Of a stretch of 46,311 nucleotides of DNA, positions 7,664 to 15,239 are shown in pieces. This DNA is from an uncultured Mucilaginibacter sp. (GTDB taxonomy: Bacteria > Bacteroidota > Bacteroidia > Sphingobacteriales > Sphingobacteriaceae): NCBI GenBank assembly GCA_903863845.1, contig CAIPDP010000167.1, positions 1 to 46,311 of the forward strand. Direction: 5' to 3'. Under the pieces are notes generated by a model. It had not been told where the DNA came from. It made no database searches and saw only the letters and a list, made by a program, of their open reading frames with translations. Position numbers and translations under genes: made by a program. Each line of letters starts with the position of its first letter. Within the stretch, counting starts at the first letter, position 1.

Positions 7664-8945
7664 CTAAAGTTTCCTGGATAGGGATTATTGGGAATATCCT
7701 GCAAAGAATGGTTATGATCAGCATAGTTCCGGCAAGAGATGCCATCGAAATTGCCCATTCTTCCCAGCTTGGGAAATAATGCTTGTACATTTGCGGAACA
7801 TCATGCATTGGCATAAACGGATGCAGCAGGGTAGGGGTAACAATTAAATAACGTTTAAACCAGGCACCTACAACAACCATAATACCCACTATAAACATTG
7901 GCAGGGGCTTTCGTCCCGATTTAAACAGTAATATGATGATAGGCAATATGATGCCGGTTAAAATTGCGAACCAGAAGGTAAGCGCAAATGAACCTGAGAA
8001 AAGGTCATTCAGATATCCGGCTTCTGATTCTTTCATTTTAAAGAACGGAGTCAAAAATTCATTGACATTGAAGTAGAGGTACAGGAGACACAGAAGCACC
8101 AGTACGCGTCCCATTTTGTCGAAGTGATCTGGTGTGATATATTTTTCGAGGTGATACCAGGTCCGGAATATATACATTGCGACAACAACGCTTCCAGCAC
8201 CAACCAGAAATGCACCGGCAATAAAATAGGCGCCAAAGTTGGTGCTGTCCCAGCCTGGGCGGTAGGTTGTTGCAAACAACCAGGAAGTTACGGTGTGAAT
8301 TGTAAAAGCAACGGGTATAATCGCCACGCATAGCGCGTTGATAGCCTTTTTGCTTAATAAATACTGTTTGTGGCTACCTTTCCAGAACGAGCCGAGAAAG
8401 CTATAAAATTTATGTAGCCCCGGTCCTGATTTTTCTTTGAAGCGCAATAAGATTTTGATATCGGGCAATAAAGGATAGTAAAGCAATAACAGACTTATAA
8501 AGAAATAGGTTGTGATTACGATCACGTCCCAGATAATAGGCGACTGGATGCGGCCATAGAGAAATAAATTATAAAATCTTTCCGGGCTACCCATGTCGAC
8601 GATGATGATCACTGATGCAAAAATGATCGCTCCAACAGCTATCATTTCGGCAATTCGCGTTAATGGGGCACCCCATTTAACGCCTGCCAGCCTGAATACC
8701 GCTGTGATCAATGAGCCTACAAGGCTGATAGCAACGAAGAATACGAAATTTGATATATAAATACCCCAGGAAACATAGTCTCTCATATTGGTTACTACCA
8801 GACCATATCTTAACTGCCGATAGTAGGCATAAACACCAACGAGGCAGATGGCTACTAAAATTCCGACCCATATCCTGCCACTGGTTTTAAATTTCCTTGG
8901 AAGCAGGTCTTGAATAATTTGCTCCCCTTTTATTGAATTTTCCAC
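7638..8945 (-). CDS. NrfD/PsrC-like quinol-interacting membrane subunit
   Basis: 435 residues with about ten membrane helices, matching the NrfD/PsrC/ActC family that exchanges electrons with quinol on behalf of a periplasmic iron-sulfur subunit. Family-like segments include WGIYISNFVFFVAISLVGSLI near the N terminus, an IVDMGSPERFYNL stretch after helix 3 and a C-terminal half with PMHDVPQMYKHYFPSW. Length and helix number are closer to ActC-type than to short NrfD subunits. It lies 16 bases after the [4Fe-4S] gene and overlaps the Ig-like gene. No haem-binding site is seen in the protein itself. No catalytic molybdopterin subunit accompanies it here. Confidence 0.88.
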   Translation of the reverse strand: MENSIKGEQIIQDLLPRKFKTSGRIWVGILVAICLVGVYAYYRQLRYGLVVTNMRDYVSWGIYISNFVFFVAISLVGSLITAVFRLAGVKWGAPLTRIAEMIAVGAIIFASVIIIVDMGSPERFYNLFLYGRIQSPIIWDVIVITTYFFISLLLLYYPLLPDIKILLRFKEKSGPGLHKFYSFLGSFWKGSHKQYLLSKKAINALCVAIIPVAFTIHTVTSWLFATTYRPGWDSTNFGAYFIAGAFLVGAGSVVVAMYIFRTWYHLEKYITPDHFDKMGRVLVLLCLLYLYFNVNEFLTPFFKMKESEAGYLNDLFSGSFALTFWFAILTGIILPIIILLFKSGRKPLPMFIVGIMVVVGAWFKRYLIVTPTLLHPFMPMHDVPQMYKHYFPSWEEWAISMASLAGTMLIITILCRIFPIIPIQETLDEHHETVK

Positions 8946-8961
8946 CGTTAATTATTTAAGG

Positions 8962-9888
8962 TTAACTATTTTGTGTCTTATCATTCTCCAGCCCCGATTC
9001 AAACGGGAAGTTCCGGCCTGCAGGCGGCAGGTAATAAACACTTGGTTTGGTGCCCAGGTCTTCCATCAGGCGATAGCCGGCTTTATCTTTTATCAGATCA
9101 CTGAATCTAAAGGTATCGGCACCATTGGTAACCGAATCTTCGTTCAGATCGCCGTAAAAGAAGGTCCCGTTAGGACAGGCTGAAACGCAATGCGGCAACA
9201 TTCCCATCCTGGTCATGTCGGCACAGAAATCGCATTTACCTACTGTTCCTTTTTTCTGCGGGATACTGGTTTCGGCAGAGTAAGGCTGATTGGCAACTGC
9301 TGCAGGAAGATCAGGTTCACCCCAATTAAATACCCGGGTTGAATAAGGACAAGCGGCCATACAAAAGCGGCAACCAATACACCTGTCGCTATCTATTAGC
9401 ACTATTCCATCTTGTCTTTTAAATGTGGCATCCACCGGGCAAACTTTTACGCAAGGTGGCTCATCGCAATGCATACAGGTGGTTGGTTCCCAATAGGGAG
9501 CCGTGTGCTCTGCTCCTTTCATGGGGTTAACCTTTATCCAGTTATGTCCCGGGTTGAGATCGTGGGCAAAGTTGCAGGCTGATTGGCATTTTTTAAGGTT
9601 TTTGCACCTGGAAAGGTCTATCACCATTACAAACTTTTTGCCGGGGATACCGATCCTTGCTTCTGCATTGGAAACATCGGGCAAGTGTGGTACCGGTTTC
9701 AAAAACGCTTCGTCCACTTCGATCACATCACCATCTACAGAAAGCAGTTTAACTTTTTTCCCCGATGCCTGTACGCCATCCGCGCCGGCTTCAAAAGGAT
9801 CTTTTTTAGGGTTACATCCCGTTGTAAGACCGGCTGCCACCAGGCCTGCTAACAGAAAGTCCCTTCTTGAATTATTTTCTGGTTCCAT
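8962..9888 (-). CDS. Tat-exported four-cluster [4Fe-4S] ferredoxin subunit (NrfC/PsrB-like)
   Basis: 308 residues. The N terminus has a twin-arginine motif (SRRDF, residues 7-11) and a lipobox-like GLTTGC ending at C25, so the protein is probably exported folded and possibly lipidated. Four cysteine groups follow: C95/C101/C105; C138/C141/C146/C150; C170/C173/C176/C180; C219/C222/C234/C238. The first group has L98 where a second cysteine is usual (CKNLKKCQSAC), so that cluster has three cysteines or a non-cysteine ligand. Together with the following NrfD-like subunit it should form a quinol-linked electron-transfer module that delivers to or takes electrons from periplasmic cytochromes. Confidence 0.9.
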   Translation of the reverse strand: MEPENNSRRDFLLAGLVAAGLTTGCNPKKDPFEAGADGVQASGKKVKLLSVDGDVIEVDEAFLKPVPHLPDVSNAEARIGIPGKKFVMVIDLSRCKNLKKCQSACNFAHDLNPGHNWIKVNPMKGAEHTAPYWEPTTCMHCDEPPCVKVCPVDATFKRQDGIVLIDSDRCIGCRFCMAACPYSTRVFNWGEPDLPAAVANQPYSAETSIPQKKGTVGKCDFCADMTRMGMLPHCVSACPNGTFFYGDLNEDSVTNGADTFRFSDLIKDKAGYRLMEDLGTKPSVYYLPPAGRNFPFESGLENDKTQNS

Positions 9889-9916
9889 TTCTTTTCGTTT
9901 GATAGTATTAATCAGG

Positions 9917-10186
9917 CTATTTTTTGATCCAGTTTTGCAGATCAGTATTGGATGCTTTTTTCCGGTTTACATTTATCAGCGACTCGTCGATTTCAACTAG
10001 CCTGCCATCCTGGGTAAGCATTTTTACTGTTTTATTTTTACCGATATTTTTTGTCTTTTTGCTGGAAAAAAGTGACCAGCCACGGTAGCCAGCTATCGCT
10101 GCGAACGCCGATGCTATGCCGATCCTGGCAACAAACTTTCGGCGCGAAGCGAGTACAACTGGCACTATTTTTTTATCGCTTTCCAT
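9917..10186 (-). CDS. Small Tat-type protein related to the N terminus of the Fe-S subunit
   Basis: 89 residues from the ATG at 10186. The upstream extension lacks any signal and would cover the -7 box. A twin-arginine-like SRRKF (14-18) precedes a hydrophobic segment (IGIASAFAAIAGY). The second half, TVKMLTQDGRLVEIDES, aligns with KVKLLSVDGDVIEVDEA (residues 45-61) of the [4Fe-4S] protein encoded just downstream. So it looks like a copy of that subunit's leader and linker without the ferredoxin domain. No cysteines. It is the first gene of the unit, 28 bases before the Fe-S gene. It may be a small accessory subunit; the role is unknown. Confidence 0.75.
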   Translation of the reverse strand: MESDKKIVPVVLASRRKFVARIGIASAFAAIAGYRGWSLFSSKKTKNIGKNKTVKMLTQDGRLVEIDESLINVNRKKASNTDLQNWIKK

Positions 10187-10208
10187 ATACTTTATTTTTC
10201 TAATTTGT

Positions 10209-10276
10209 GTAAATCTATGCCTCTGACGGTTCCTAAACCATGATTTAAACCACCATAAATAGTGATTAAGATCACA
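10209..10276 (-). promoter_or_regulatory. Crp/Fnr-like site plus -7 box, unit 2
   Basis: The plus strand shows AGTGATTAAGATCACA at 10261-10276, which on the minus strand is TGTGA-N6-TCACT, close to the Crp/Fnr family consensus. After 43 nt comes TAGATTTAC (10217 to 10209), a -7-like box 22 nt before the ATG at 10186. The centre-to-centre distance of 55 bp places the site about 60 bp upstream of the likely transcript start, the class I activator position. Confidence 0.68.
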
Positions 10277-10308
10277 CAAGCTAGTCGGGTTTGATTGGAA
10301 ATGAGAAG

Positions 10309-10336
10309 AAAAAAAAGGCCCGAACTTTATCGGGCC
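10309..10336 (-). terminator. Rho-independent terminator of unit 3
   Basis: Minus-strand stem GGCCCGA/TCGGGCC (10336-10330 with 10323-10317) with a 6-nt loop, followed by eight T residues (10316-10309). It lies directly after the cytochrome c stop at 10344 and separates unit 3 from the regulatory site of unit 2. Confidence 0.9.
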
Positions 10337-10343
10337 ATTAAAC

Positions 10344-10751
10344 TTATTTTTTGAGGGTTCTTATAAAATTTACAAGGTTCCAGATATCCTCTGAATCCGG
10401 TATTTTCTTCTTGAAGCTTGGCATATCATCGCGACCCTCGGATATTTTATAGTATAACGATCCGTCGGATTGTGCCTGCAGTGAAGCTTTTGTCATATCC
10501 TGAGGTTGCGTTTTTAACTGGGCTGCTTTGCTGCCATCTCCCAAACCAGTTTTTCCATGGCATGAAGCACAATGCAGGTTCCAGAGAGATTTGCCCGCAG
10601 CAAGAGATTCTTTGTCTGATTTTACCGGGTTTGTAGTTTTGGCATTTTTATCAGGCACTGGCCATGGCTTGGTTTGTTGTACCAGCGTAAATGCGAAGCT
10701 TGCCATACTAACTGTTAGTACAGAAGTTGCCATTAATAGTTTACTTTTCAT
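10344..10751 (-). CDS. Periplasmic cytochrome c, copy A
   Basis: 135 residues with a signal peptide (MKSKLLMATS... ending near AFT) and one haem site CASCH at 61-65. M110 in DDMPSFKKK is the probable axial ligand. It is a close paralogue of the cytochrome at 15240-15653: the mature parts match almost throughout (NPVKSDKESLA.GKSLWNLH, KISEGRDDMPSFKKK). It is also related to the one at 4132. It is the last gene of unit 3, directly before a strong terminator. Probably a soluble periplasmic electron shuttle. Confidence 0.92.
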   Translation of the reverse strand: MKSKLLMATSVLTVSMASFAFTLVQQTKPWPVPDKNAKTTNPVKSDKESLAAGKSLWNLHCASCHGKTGLGDGSKAAQLKTQPQDMTKASLQAQSDGSLYYKISEGRDDMPSFKKKIPDSEDIWNLVNFIRTLKK

Positions 10752-10820
10752 TTTTTTTAATATTTGTGTTTATTGTTAAGTTGATTATTGAGGAATTAGT
10801 TTTAATTTAAATTTAGCGTT

Positions 10821-11813
10821 TTAGAAGTTCCATAATCTGGAGATGTTAAATCCTAACACGAATTGTCCGGTCCTGAAGTTATTTTGATTGAACAAAACAT
10901 TATTCTGAGGCATGAGGGAGCTGTAGTTGCCAAAGAATATTTCGAAATCGTGTCCGCTGGTTCTCATTTCTATCCCAAAGCTGATATCGGGACGCGGATT
11001 GTTGGCAGGATTTTGTGTAATTGGCTGATCATAGTTAACTATAATAGATGAACCCTCTGATATTTTATACCTGGCAGATGTTGCGATCAAAAAGTTATCG
11101 TTTTTGTAGATCTGCTGTACAGTTCCGGCAGCGTCCAAATATCCTGGCAGGTTATTAAAATGTGCCAGAGAAGGAGCTATCTGAAGTGAAAAATTTTCGC
11201 TGAACTTACGCGCCACTATTAACTGGTAAAAATAGCTAAAGCGATCACTTGTGCTTACAAACAGTGTCGTGTTGTCTTTGGCACGGGTATCCATCATCGC
11301 ATTACCATAAAGTGTTACACTAAACGGCAATGTGTTGTCGCGCGTTTGTTTTAGCAAGGCGTATTTCAAATTCCAGTCAACCTCCATCTTTTCATTGGTG
11401 GCATCAAAACCAACCTGCAGGTTATTGACAGGTGTATAACTAAAGCCTAGTTTCATGGTTGCAGAGGCGAAAAGGCCGAACAGGTCTTTAAAGCCATGAT
11501 CCACAGCTCCAAATCGGTGTTGAATATCAAATTCGAGTGTTCCTTTAATAGGCACCATTACGGTTTGGTTATCAATAATATAGTTGCCATCAAAAGTATT
11601 CTTCGTGAATGATTTCTTTTTTACTACAGGTGCAGCTGTAGTTGTATCTTGTGCTATGGAAGGACGTTTTACCGTGGTGTCTTTTTTGGCAAGGGTGTCT
11701 TTAACAGACAAGCTTTGGGCCATCAAATTCCCAGCACTTACACAAAACACAACAACCATGCATGCCCTGATTATGCGGGTATTTGCCATGATGCATTTAT
11801 TTATTTTTTTCAT
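10821..11813 (-). CDS. DUF5777-type outer-membrane beta-barrel, copy A
   Basis: 330 residues from the ATG at 11813; a TTG three codons upstream (11822) is less likely. A signal peptide (ending NLMAQ), a low-complexity Thr/Lys-rich linker and then a barrel-like domain of about 260 residues follow. It opens with NYIIDNQTVMVPIKGTLEFDIQHRFG and ends FNISRLWNF, features of DUF5777. Paralogue of 15729-16721, with the opening segment and FGIEM.TSGHDFEIFFGNYS near the end nearly the same. It lies between the CX4CH lipoprotein and cytochrome genes in the same order as in unit 4. Likely an outer-membrane barrel of the electron-transfer system; the biochemical role of the family is unknown. Confidence 0.85.
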   Translation of the reverse strand: MKKINKCIMANTRIIRACMVVVFCVSAGNLMAQSLSVKDTLAKKDTTVKRPSIAQDTTTAAPVVKKKSFTKNTFDGNYIIDNQTVMVPIKGTLEFDIQHRFGAVDHGFKDLFGLFASATMKLGFSYTPVNNLQVGFDATNEKMEVDWNLKYALLKQTRDNTLPFSVTLYGNAMMDTRAKDNTTLFVSTSDRFSYFYQLIVARKFSENFSLQIAPSLAHFNNLPGYLDAAGTVQQIYKNDNFLIATSARYKISEGSSIIVNYDQPITQNPANNPRPDISFGIEMRTSGHDFEIFFGNYSSLMPQNNVLFNQNNFRTGQFVLGFNISRLWNF

Positions 11814-11825
11814 GAGTCTCAATTT

Positions 11826-12224
11826 TTAATTGTTTTTAGCACCCTGTTTTATCCAGGCAAGCATCAGACCGTTAATATTTGACGGATTGTTTGCACTGCC
11901 GGCGGGCATGCTAATTGCTTCTTTTCCGGTAAGCCATAAATACACTATACTGCTCTCAGGAGTGGCTTTGTTGACAAAATTGCCCCCTATTAGTGTTGTA
12001 TATGCATTTGCTGCGGTTAGGTCGGGCGCTATGGCTCCGTTATGGCAACCACTAATGGCGCAGCTTTTTGTAAGTATTGGCTGGAGGTCCTTGGCGAAGC
12101 TTACTGTTTTAGTTACTGCAGGCGAGTTGTCAATAACAACTGTTGTGTCCTTGGTGCAACTATATAACAGAAGCATTGACTGGGTAACCAGAATCAATCC
12201 TACTATGATTATTTTCTTTGACAT
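11826..12224 (-). CDS. Cytochrome-like lipoprotein with CX4CH motif, copy A
   Basis: 132 residues with a lipobox (LLYSC, C23). The mature part starts VSFAKDLQPILTKSCAISGCHNG, the pattern of planctomycete-type cytochrome domains (PSCyt-like), but the haem-like site is CX4CH (C55, C60, H61) instead of CXXCH. M106 in AISMPAG is a candidate second ligand. The paralogue at 16721 has the same spacing at the same residue numbers. Whether haem is bound cannot be told from sequence. It is 3 bases upstream of the DUF5777 frame's earliest possible start and 35 bases after the ethylbenzene-dehydrogenase-like gene. Confidence 0.82.
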   Translation of the reverse strand: MSKKIIIVGLILVTQSMLLLYSCTKDTTVVIDNSPAVTKTVSFAKDLQPILTKSCAISGCHNGAIAPDLTAANAYTTLIGGNFVNKATPESSIVYLWLTGKEAISMPAGSANNPSNINGLMLAWIKQGAKNN

Positions 12225-12259
12225 GGTCTTATTTTTAAGTGACAGAACAGGCCAATTGC

Positions 12260-13630
12260 TTATTTCTTAAAGTGTAATGTTAAACCGGGCATTACTGCGT
12301 GTGCAGTATTAGCTTTATTAAATACAGCTATCCCAAAATCCACATCAGTTAGTGGTGAGAAATCAACATCCTGTTTGGTTGCTACATCGGCTGTAGTTAA
12401 TGCTCTTTTTAATTCCATTACCCATCCTTTGCCATTGTAAATCGCCTTAAAAGGTATGTCACTTCTTCCACCCTGGTATTTTTCCATAATCAATCCAGGG
12501 ATGGCTTTTGGTCCAACACCGATAATGTTTCCATTACCGTCCAAAGTAGTTACGTAATCGCTGCCGCTTGTAGGGTCTATTGTTTTTCCGTCTGAAAGTG
12601 TTAAAACGCCATTGGCATCAACCGCGGTTACAAGAACGGCAGGAGTGGTTCCATCTTCAGCTGTTACAGTGGTTAAAGTTGTAACTTTTGCACCAGCAGT
12701 AATACTGGGGGTTAACAATGCGTAACCATTTGATTGTCCTTCAACTACCCAGGCTGGTACTGTGACACTTGTATTTGTACCTGTAATTTTTAAAGTTTGA
12801 GTATTTGTAATAGATCCCGGAACGGCAGAATAGGTTGGGATTCCTGCAGTAATACTTGTAATAAGTGCTCCGTCAGAGTGCCGTCCGTTTGCATTCAATT
12901 GTCCGTTTGCCCAGTCTATGTAATCGTCATCCGCAAACCCATAGGCTTGATCTTGCATTAAATGTATATGCCATAAGTCGGCTTTTTCTTCTGGTCCGTT
13001 AGTAAAGTGATTGCCACCTGCTCTTGCGGGCACAGTAACCAGTACCGGTGGATTTACGTGGTTGTTGATAGAGTCGGAAGCCGGATTTAAGTGGCAGGTT
13101 GCATAACAACTTTGTGAAGCAAACAGGGCGATTGAATTGTCAATATTCCATTGAAAACCAAATTTGTCTTCATTAAACGGTATACTTGAAATGTTACCGT
13201 TGTTATCAAAAGTATAATTACTTGATTGTCTGGCCCACAATTTGGTCGTTGGATTGTAAGCAACTGGTGTGTTTAGCAAACTTTCGTCCGGGTCGTCCCA
13301 TTCAACCAGAAAGTAGATGTTGTTTGCATCATACATTGAACGCATAGTTACATTGTAACTCAGCCCTATATAACCCGCAAAAGTTCCGTTGCCTGGGTTC
13401 GGCACTGTAGCGGTTACCTCTAATTTTGGAACATTGTTCCACGACGGGTCAATTACGCCGTCAATGGTCGGAGCAGTGCTTGTTTTAACAGATGTTAAAA
13501 TTGAAGATGTACTGCCGGTTGATCCTGTTGGGATTATAACCTGATCTTTTTTGGTACAGCTTACAACATATCCCAGTAAACATACCAGAGTTGTAATGAC
13601 CCATATTTTTTTTCCTTGTAAAAGTTTCAT
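12260..13630 (-). CDS. Ethylbenzene-dehydrogenase-like haem-binding lipoprotein
   Basis: 456 residues from the ATG at 13630. The longer frame to 13840 adds 70 residues with no signal and crosses the leader, so it was rejected. Lipobox GYVVSC (C25). The body fits the EB_dh domain found in gamma subunits of ethylbenzene, DMS and chlorate-type enzymes and in related cytochromes: TIDGVIDPSW.NVP, then DANNIYFLVEWDDP, later WVMELKRALTT and DVDFGIAVFN. A CX3CH site (C175, C179, H180; SCYATCHLNP) suggests covalent haem c with unusual spacing. The middle (about 270-400) is Thr/Gly-rich, perhaps an inserted beta domain. First gene of unit 3, taking the place YceI has in unit 4. Confidence 0.82.
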   Translation of the reverse strand: MKLLQGKKIWVITTLVCLLGYVVSCTKKDQVIIPTGSTGSTSSILTSVKTSTAPTIDGVIDPSWNNVPKLEVTATVPNPGNGTFAGYIGLSYNVTMRSMYDANNIYFLVEWDDPDESLLNTPVAYNPTTKLWARQSSNYTFDNNGNISSIPFNEDKFGFQWNIDNSIALFASQSCYATCHLNPASDSINNHVNPPVLVTVPARAGGNHFTNGPEEKADLWHIHLMQDQAYGFADDDYIDWANGQLNANGRHSDGALITSITAGIPTYSAVPGSITNTQTLKITGTNTSVTVPAWVVEGQSNGYALLTPSITAGAKVTTLTTVTAEDGTTPAVLVTAVDANGVLTLSDGKTIDPTSGSDYVTTLDGNGNIIGVGPKAIPGLIMEKYQGGRSDIPFKAIYNGKGWVMELKRALTTADVATKQDVDFSPLTDVDFGIAVFNKANTAHAVMPGLTLHFKK

Positions 13631-13853
13631 AACTAAAAAATTTGTTGAGTAATAATGTTTGATATTAAATCGTATAAAATTGTTGCGGTGAGTCTGGAAG
13701 AATTTAAAATGAAAAGGATATTTTTTTTGATTTGATACAACAACAATTACTTGGATCCATTGTGATTTTTGCCGTGGTAGATGCTTTATCTTTATCGAGA
13801 TGCCGACCGCTTTTCCTCGGCATTTTAAATTCCAGGGCATGGATTTTCGTTGT

Positions 13854-13944
13854 AAAAACCCCTTAGCCAGGTATTTCTCTTATGGAGGTGAATGGGTAGA
13901 AAATACCAGGCCGCTAGCGAATTTCCATCCTGATGGGGGTTTTT
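13854..13944 (-). ncRNA. Candidate structured leader RNA
   Basis: A closing helix pairs 13854-13862 (AAAAACCCC) with 13936-13944 (GGGGTTTTT). Inside, GGTATTT at 13870-13876 pairs with AAATACC at 13901-13907 around a 24-nt loop, and a short CCAT/ATGG hairpin (13925-13936) and the palindrome CGCTAGCG (about 13912-13919) follow. On the minus strand it would lie in the leader of unit 3. I do not recognise a known riboswitch class. The pairing is symmetric, so a transcript from the plus strand or a mobile repeat is also possible. Confidence 0.4.
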
Positions 13945-13996
13945 CAGGTAATGTTTGTTCATTCGTATCCATAAATATAGTTCCTTTGTTTTGGGG

Positions 13997-14064
13997 GTGA
14001 AATTAAAACTAAGGCTGTTTATGGAACATGATACAAGACAAGTAAAATAGTGACATGAATCACA
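13997..14064 (-). promoter_or_regulatory. Crp/Fnr-like site plus -7 box, unit 3
   Basis: AGTGACATGAATCACA on the plus strand at 14049-14064 reads TGTGA-N6-TCACT on the minus strand, the same as at 10261-10276. The flanks also match (AAAT before AGTGA). After 43 nt comes TAATTTCAC (14005 to 13997). The nearest gene in this direction starts at 13630, so a long leader is implied. Confidence 0.62.
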
Positions 14065-14110
14065 ACCTAATGGATGACTATATTGTTGAATGTTAGATAT
14101 TTAAATCTAA

Positions 14111-14138
14111 AAATAGTCTGATTTTAGAGCAATCAGAC
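14111..14138 (-). terminator. Probable terminator after the 14161 gene
   Basis: Inverted repeat GTCTGATT (14116-14123) and AATCAGAC (14131-14138) with a 7-nt loop; on the minus strand it runs into TATTTTT. It lies 22 bases past the stop at 14161. The stem is AT-rich, so termination may be partial. Confidence 0.65.
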
Positions 14139-14160
14139 CGTATTTCCGGAAGGTTTTAGG

Positions 14161-15168
14161 TTATTTCAGTTGGGTTTTTAATAACCCAATATCGTCGATA
14201 AATAGTGGCTTGGATCCACCAAGTAAAAAGGCATTTTTGATTTGAAGGAATATTGGTCCATCGGGATTTTTAAAATACTTTTTAAAATGGATCAAAATTT
14301 TATCACCCTTGTCAATGCGCCCAGTCTCTTTGTGCGAACCAATTACCTTTTCGATCACAACTTTTTTGGTTAAGTCAGATGGTCCGTTATTTTTTTCACC
14401 AATATTAATTGTATTAGCCATAAGGTTAATCGCGAAATCATCATGGTTAACAATTAATAGGTCAGCATAAAGTGTGTCTTTTTCGCAATAGCTGGTCATC
14501 CAGATGTTTAATCCGGTAAGGGCTAGCTCATGCGGTGCAATAAACACAAATGGGGTTTTAGTTAATTTAAGTGTTTCAAGATATTTGCGTTCTTGTTGAT
14601 CGAATGCTGATGCTGTATTGAATGCATAGCCAATAAAAGAACCTGGGTGTTTGCTAATATAGGACTTAAAAATATCGGGGGGTAATTGAGCTATCATGTC
14701 CACTGAAGATGCTTTGTTATTACCCTGTTGCCTGTAAAAAACAGAAACCTTGTATTTTGCTTTAATAGGACCTTGTTTGCCGGTCAATTGGAATACTTTG
14801 ATATCGTTGACAGGCTTAAAGCTTGAAGAAAGCATTATATCTTGTCCCGGTTTAAGGCTCACTTGTTTAATATTTCCTTTAATAGGAAAGGTTTGTAAGC
14901 CACCATCGGCGTAGATGGTAATTCCGGTAATTTCGATAATTTTCGAACCAGTATTAATCAGTTTAAGATCTGCATTTACCTCTTGAGTGTTGACGTCTGC
15001 GGAAAGTAAAAGGTTGGCAATAATATAATCGGAATTTTGATTTACCGGAAGGTATTTTAGTAAACTATGGCTTTCACCAGGTTTTTGGCCAAATGTCGAC
15101 CAAGCAGTAATGCCGACCAGGAGTATAGCGGAAAAAGTTTTAAATACTGCTTTCAAAAAGATATTCAT
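14161..15168 (-). CDS. Secreted protein of unknown function
   Basis: 335 residues from the ATG at 15168; a TTG five codons upstream (15183) is less likely. The N terminus is a Sec signal peptide (MNIFLKAVFKTFSAILLVGI, then AWSTFGQ). The mature protein has no cysteine pairs, haem sites or recognised family. Its first part (EVNADLKLINTGSKIIEITG) reads like an immunoglobulin or DUF-type beta domain. It sits between unit 4's terminator and unit 3's regulatory region with only about 26 bases upstream, so expression probably depends on readthrough from unit 4. Membership in the electron-transfer system is possible but unproven. Confidence 0.7.
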   Translation of the reverse strand: MNIFLKAVFKTFSAILLVGITAWSTFGQKPGESHSLLKYLPVNQNSDYIIANLLLSADVNTQEVNADLKLINTGSKIIEITGITIYADGGLQTFPIKGNIKQVSLKPGQDIMLSSSFKPVNDIKVFQLTGKQGPIKAKYKVSVFYRQQGNNKASSVDMIAQLPPDIFKSYISKHPGSFIGYAFNTASAFDQQERKYLETLKLTKTPFVFIAPHELALTGLNIWMTSYCEKDTLYADLLIVNHDDFAINLMANTINIGEKNNGPSDLTKKVVIEKVIGSHKETGRIDKGDKILIHFKKYFKNPDGPIFLQIKNAFLLGGSKPLFIDDIGLLKTQLK

Positions 15169-15194
15169 GATATTATTGGCCAATAGAATTTATA

Positions 15195-15228
15195 AAACCA
15201 AAGGCTTGATTTGTCAAGCCTTTGGTTT
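15195..15228 (-). terminator. Rho-independent terminator of unit 4
   Basis: A perfect 15-bp inverted repeat (15195-15209 and 15214-15228, AAACCAAAGGCTTGA and its complement) with a 4-nt loop lies 11 bases past the stop of the cytochrome gene at 15240. The minus-strand tail is only TTTTAT, so some readthrough into the 14161 gene is plausible. Confidence 0.8.
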
Positions 15229-15239
15229 AAGCGTTCCAA

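Larger units (their letters stand above)
13631..14160. other. Long 5' leader and promoter region of unit 3
   Basis: 530 bases without a supported gene. From right to left (transcript direction) it contains the terminator of the neighbouring gene (14111-14138), a Crp/Fnr-like site and -7 box (13997-14064), a structured segment (13854-13944), and a 7-bp hairpin ATGCCGA/TCGGCAT at 13800-13823. An AT-rich stretch then runs up to the ATG at 13630. If transcription starts just after the -7 box, the leader is roughly 360 nt, far longer than the roughly 15-nt leaders inferred for units 1 and 2. Confidence 0.6.

Noticed and set aside
9503..10000. 165-codon plus-strand frame opposite the Fe-S gene
   Set aside because: The minus-strand gene has clear cysteine motifs and a Tat signal; the plus frame has no recognisable domain and is a shadow.
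13631..13840. N-terminal extension of the EB_dh-like protein to 13840
   Set aside because: It adds 70 residues with no signal before a perfect lipoprotein signal peptide at 13630 and would cover the leader hairpin.
13800..14000. 66-codon plus-strand frame in the leader of unit 3
   Set aside because: It covers the palindromic and paired segments of the leader, has no signal or domain, and runs against the surrounding genes; the base pairing explains the sequence better.
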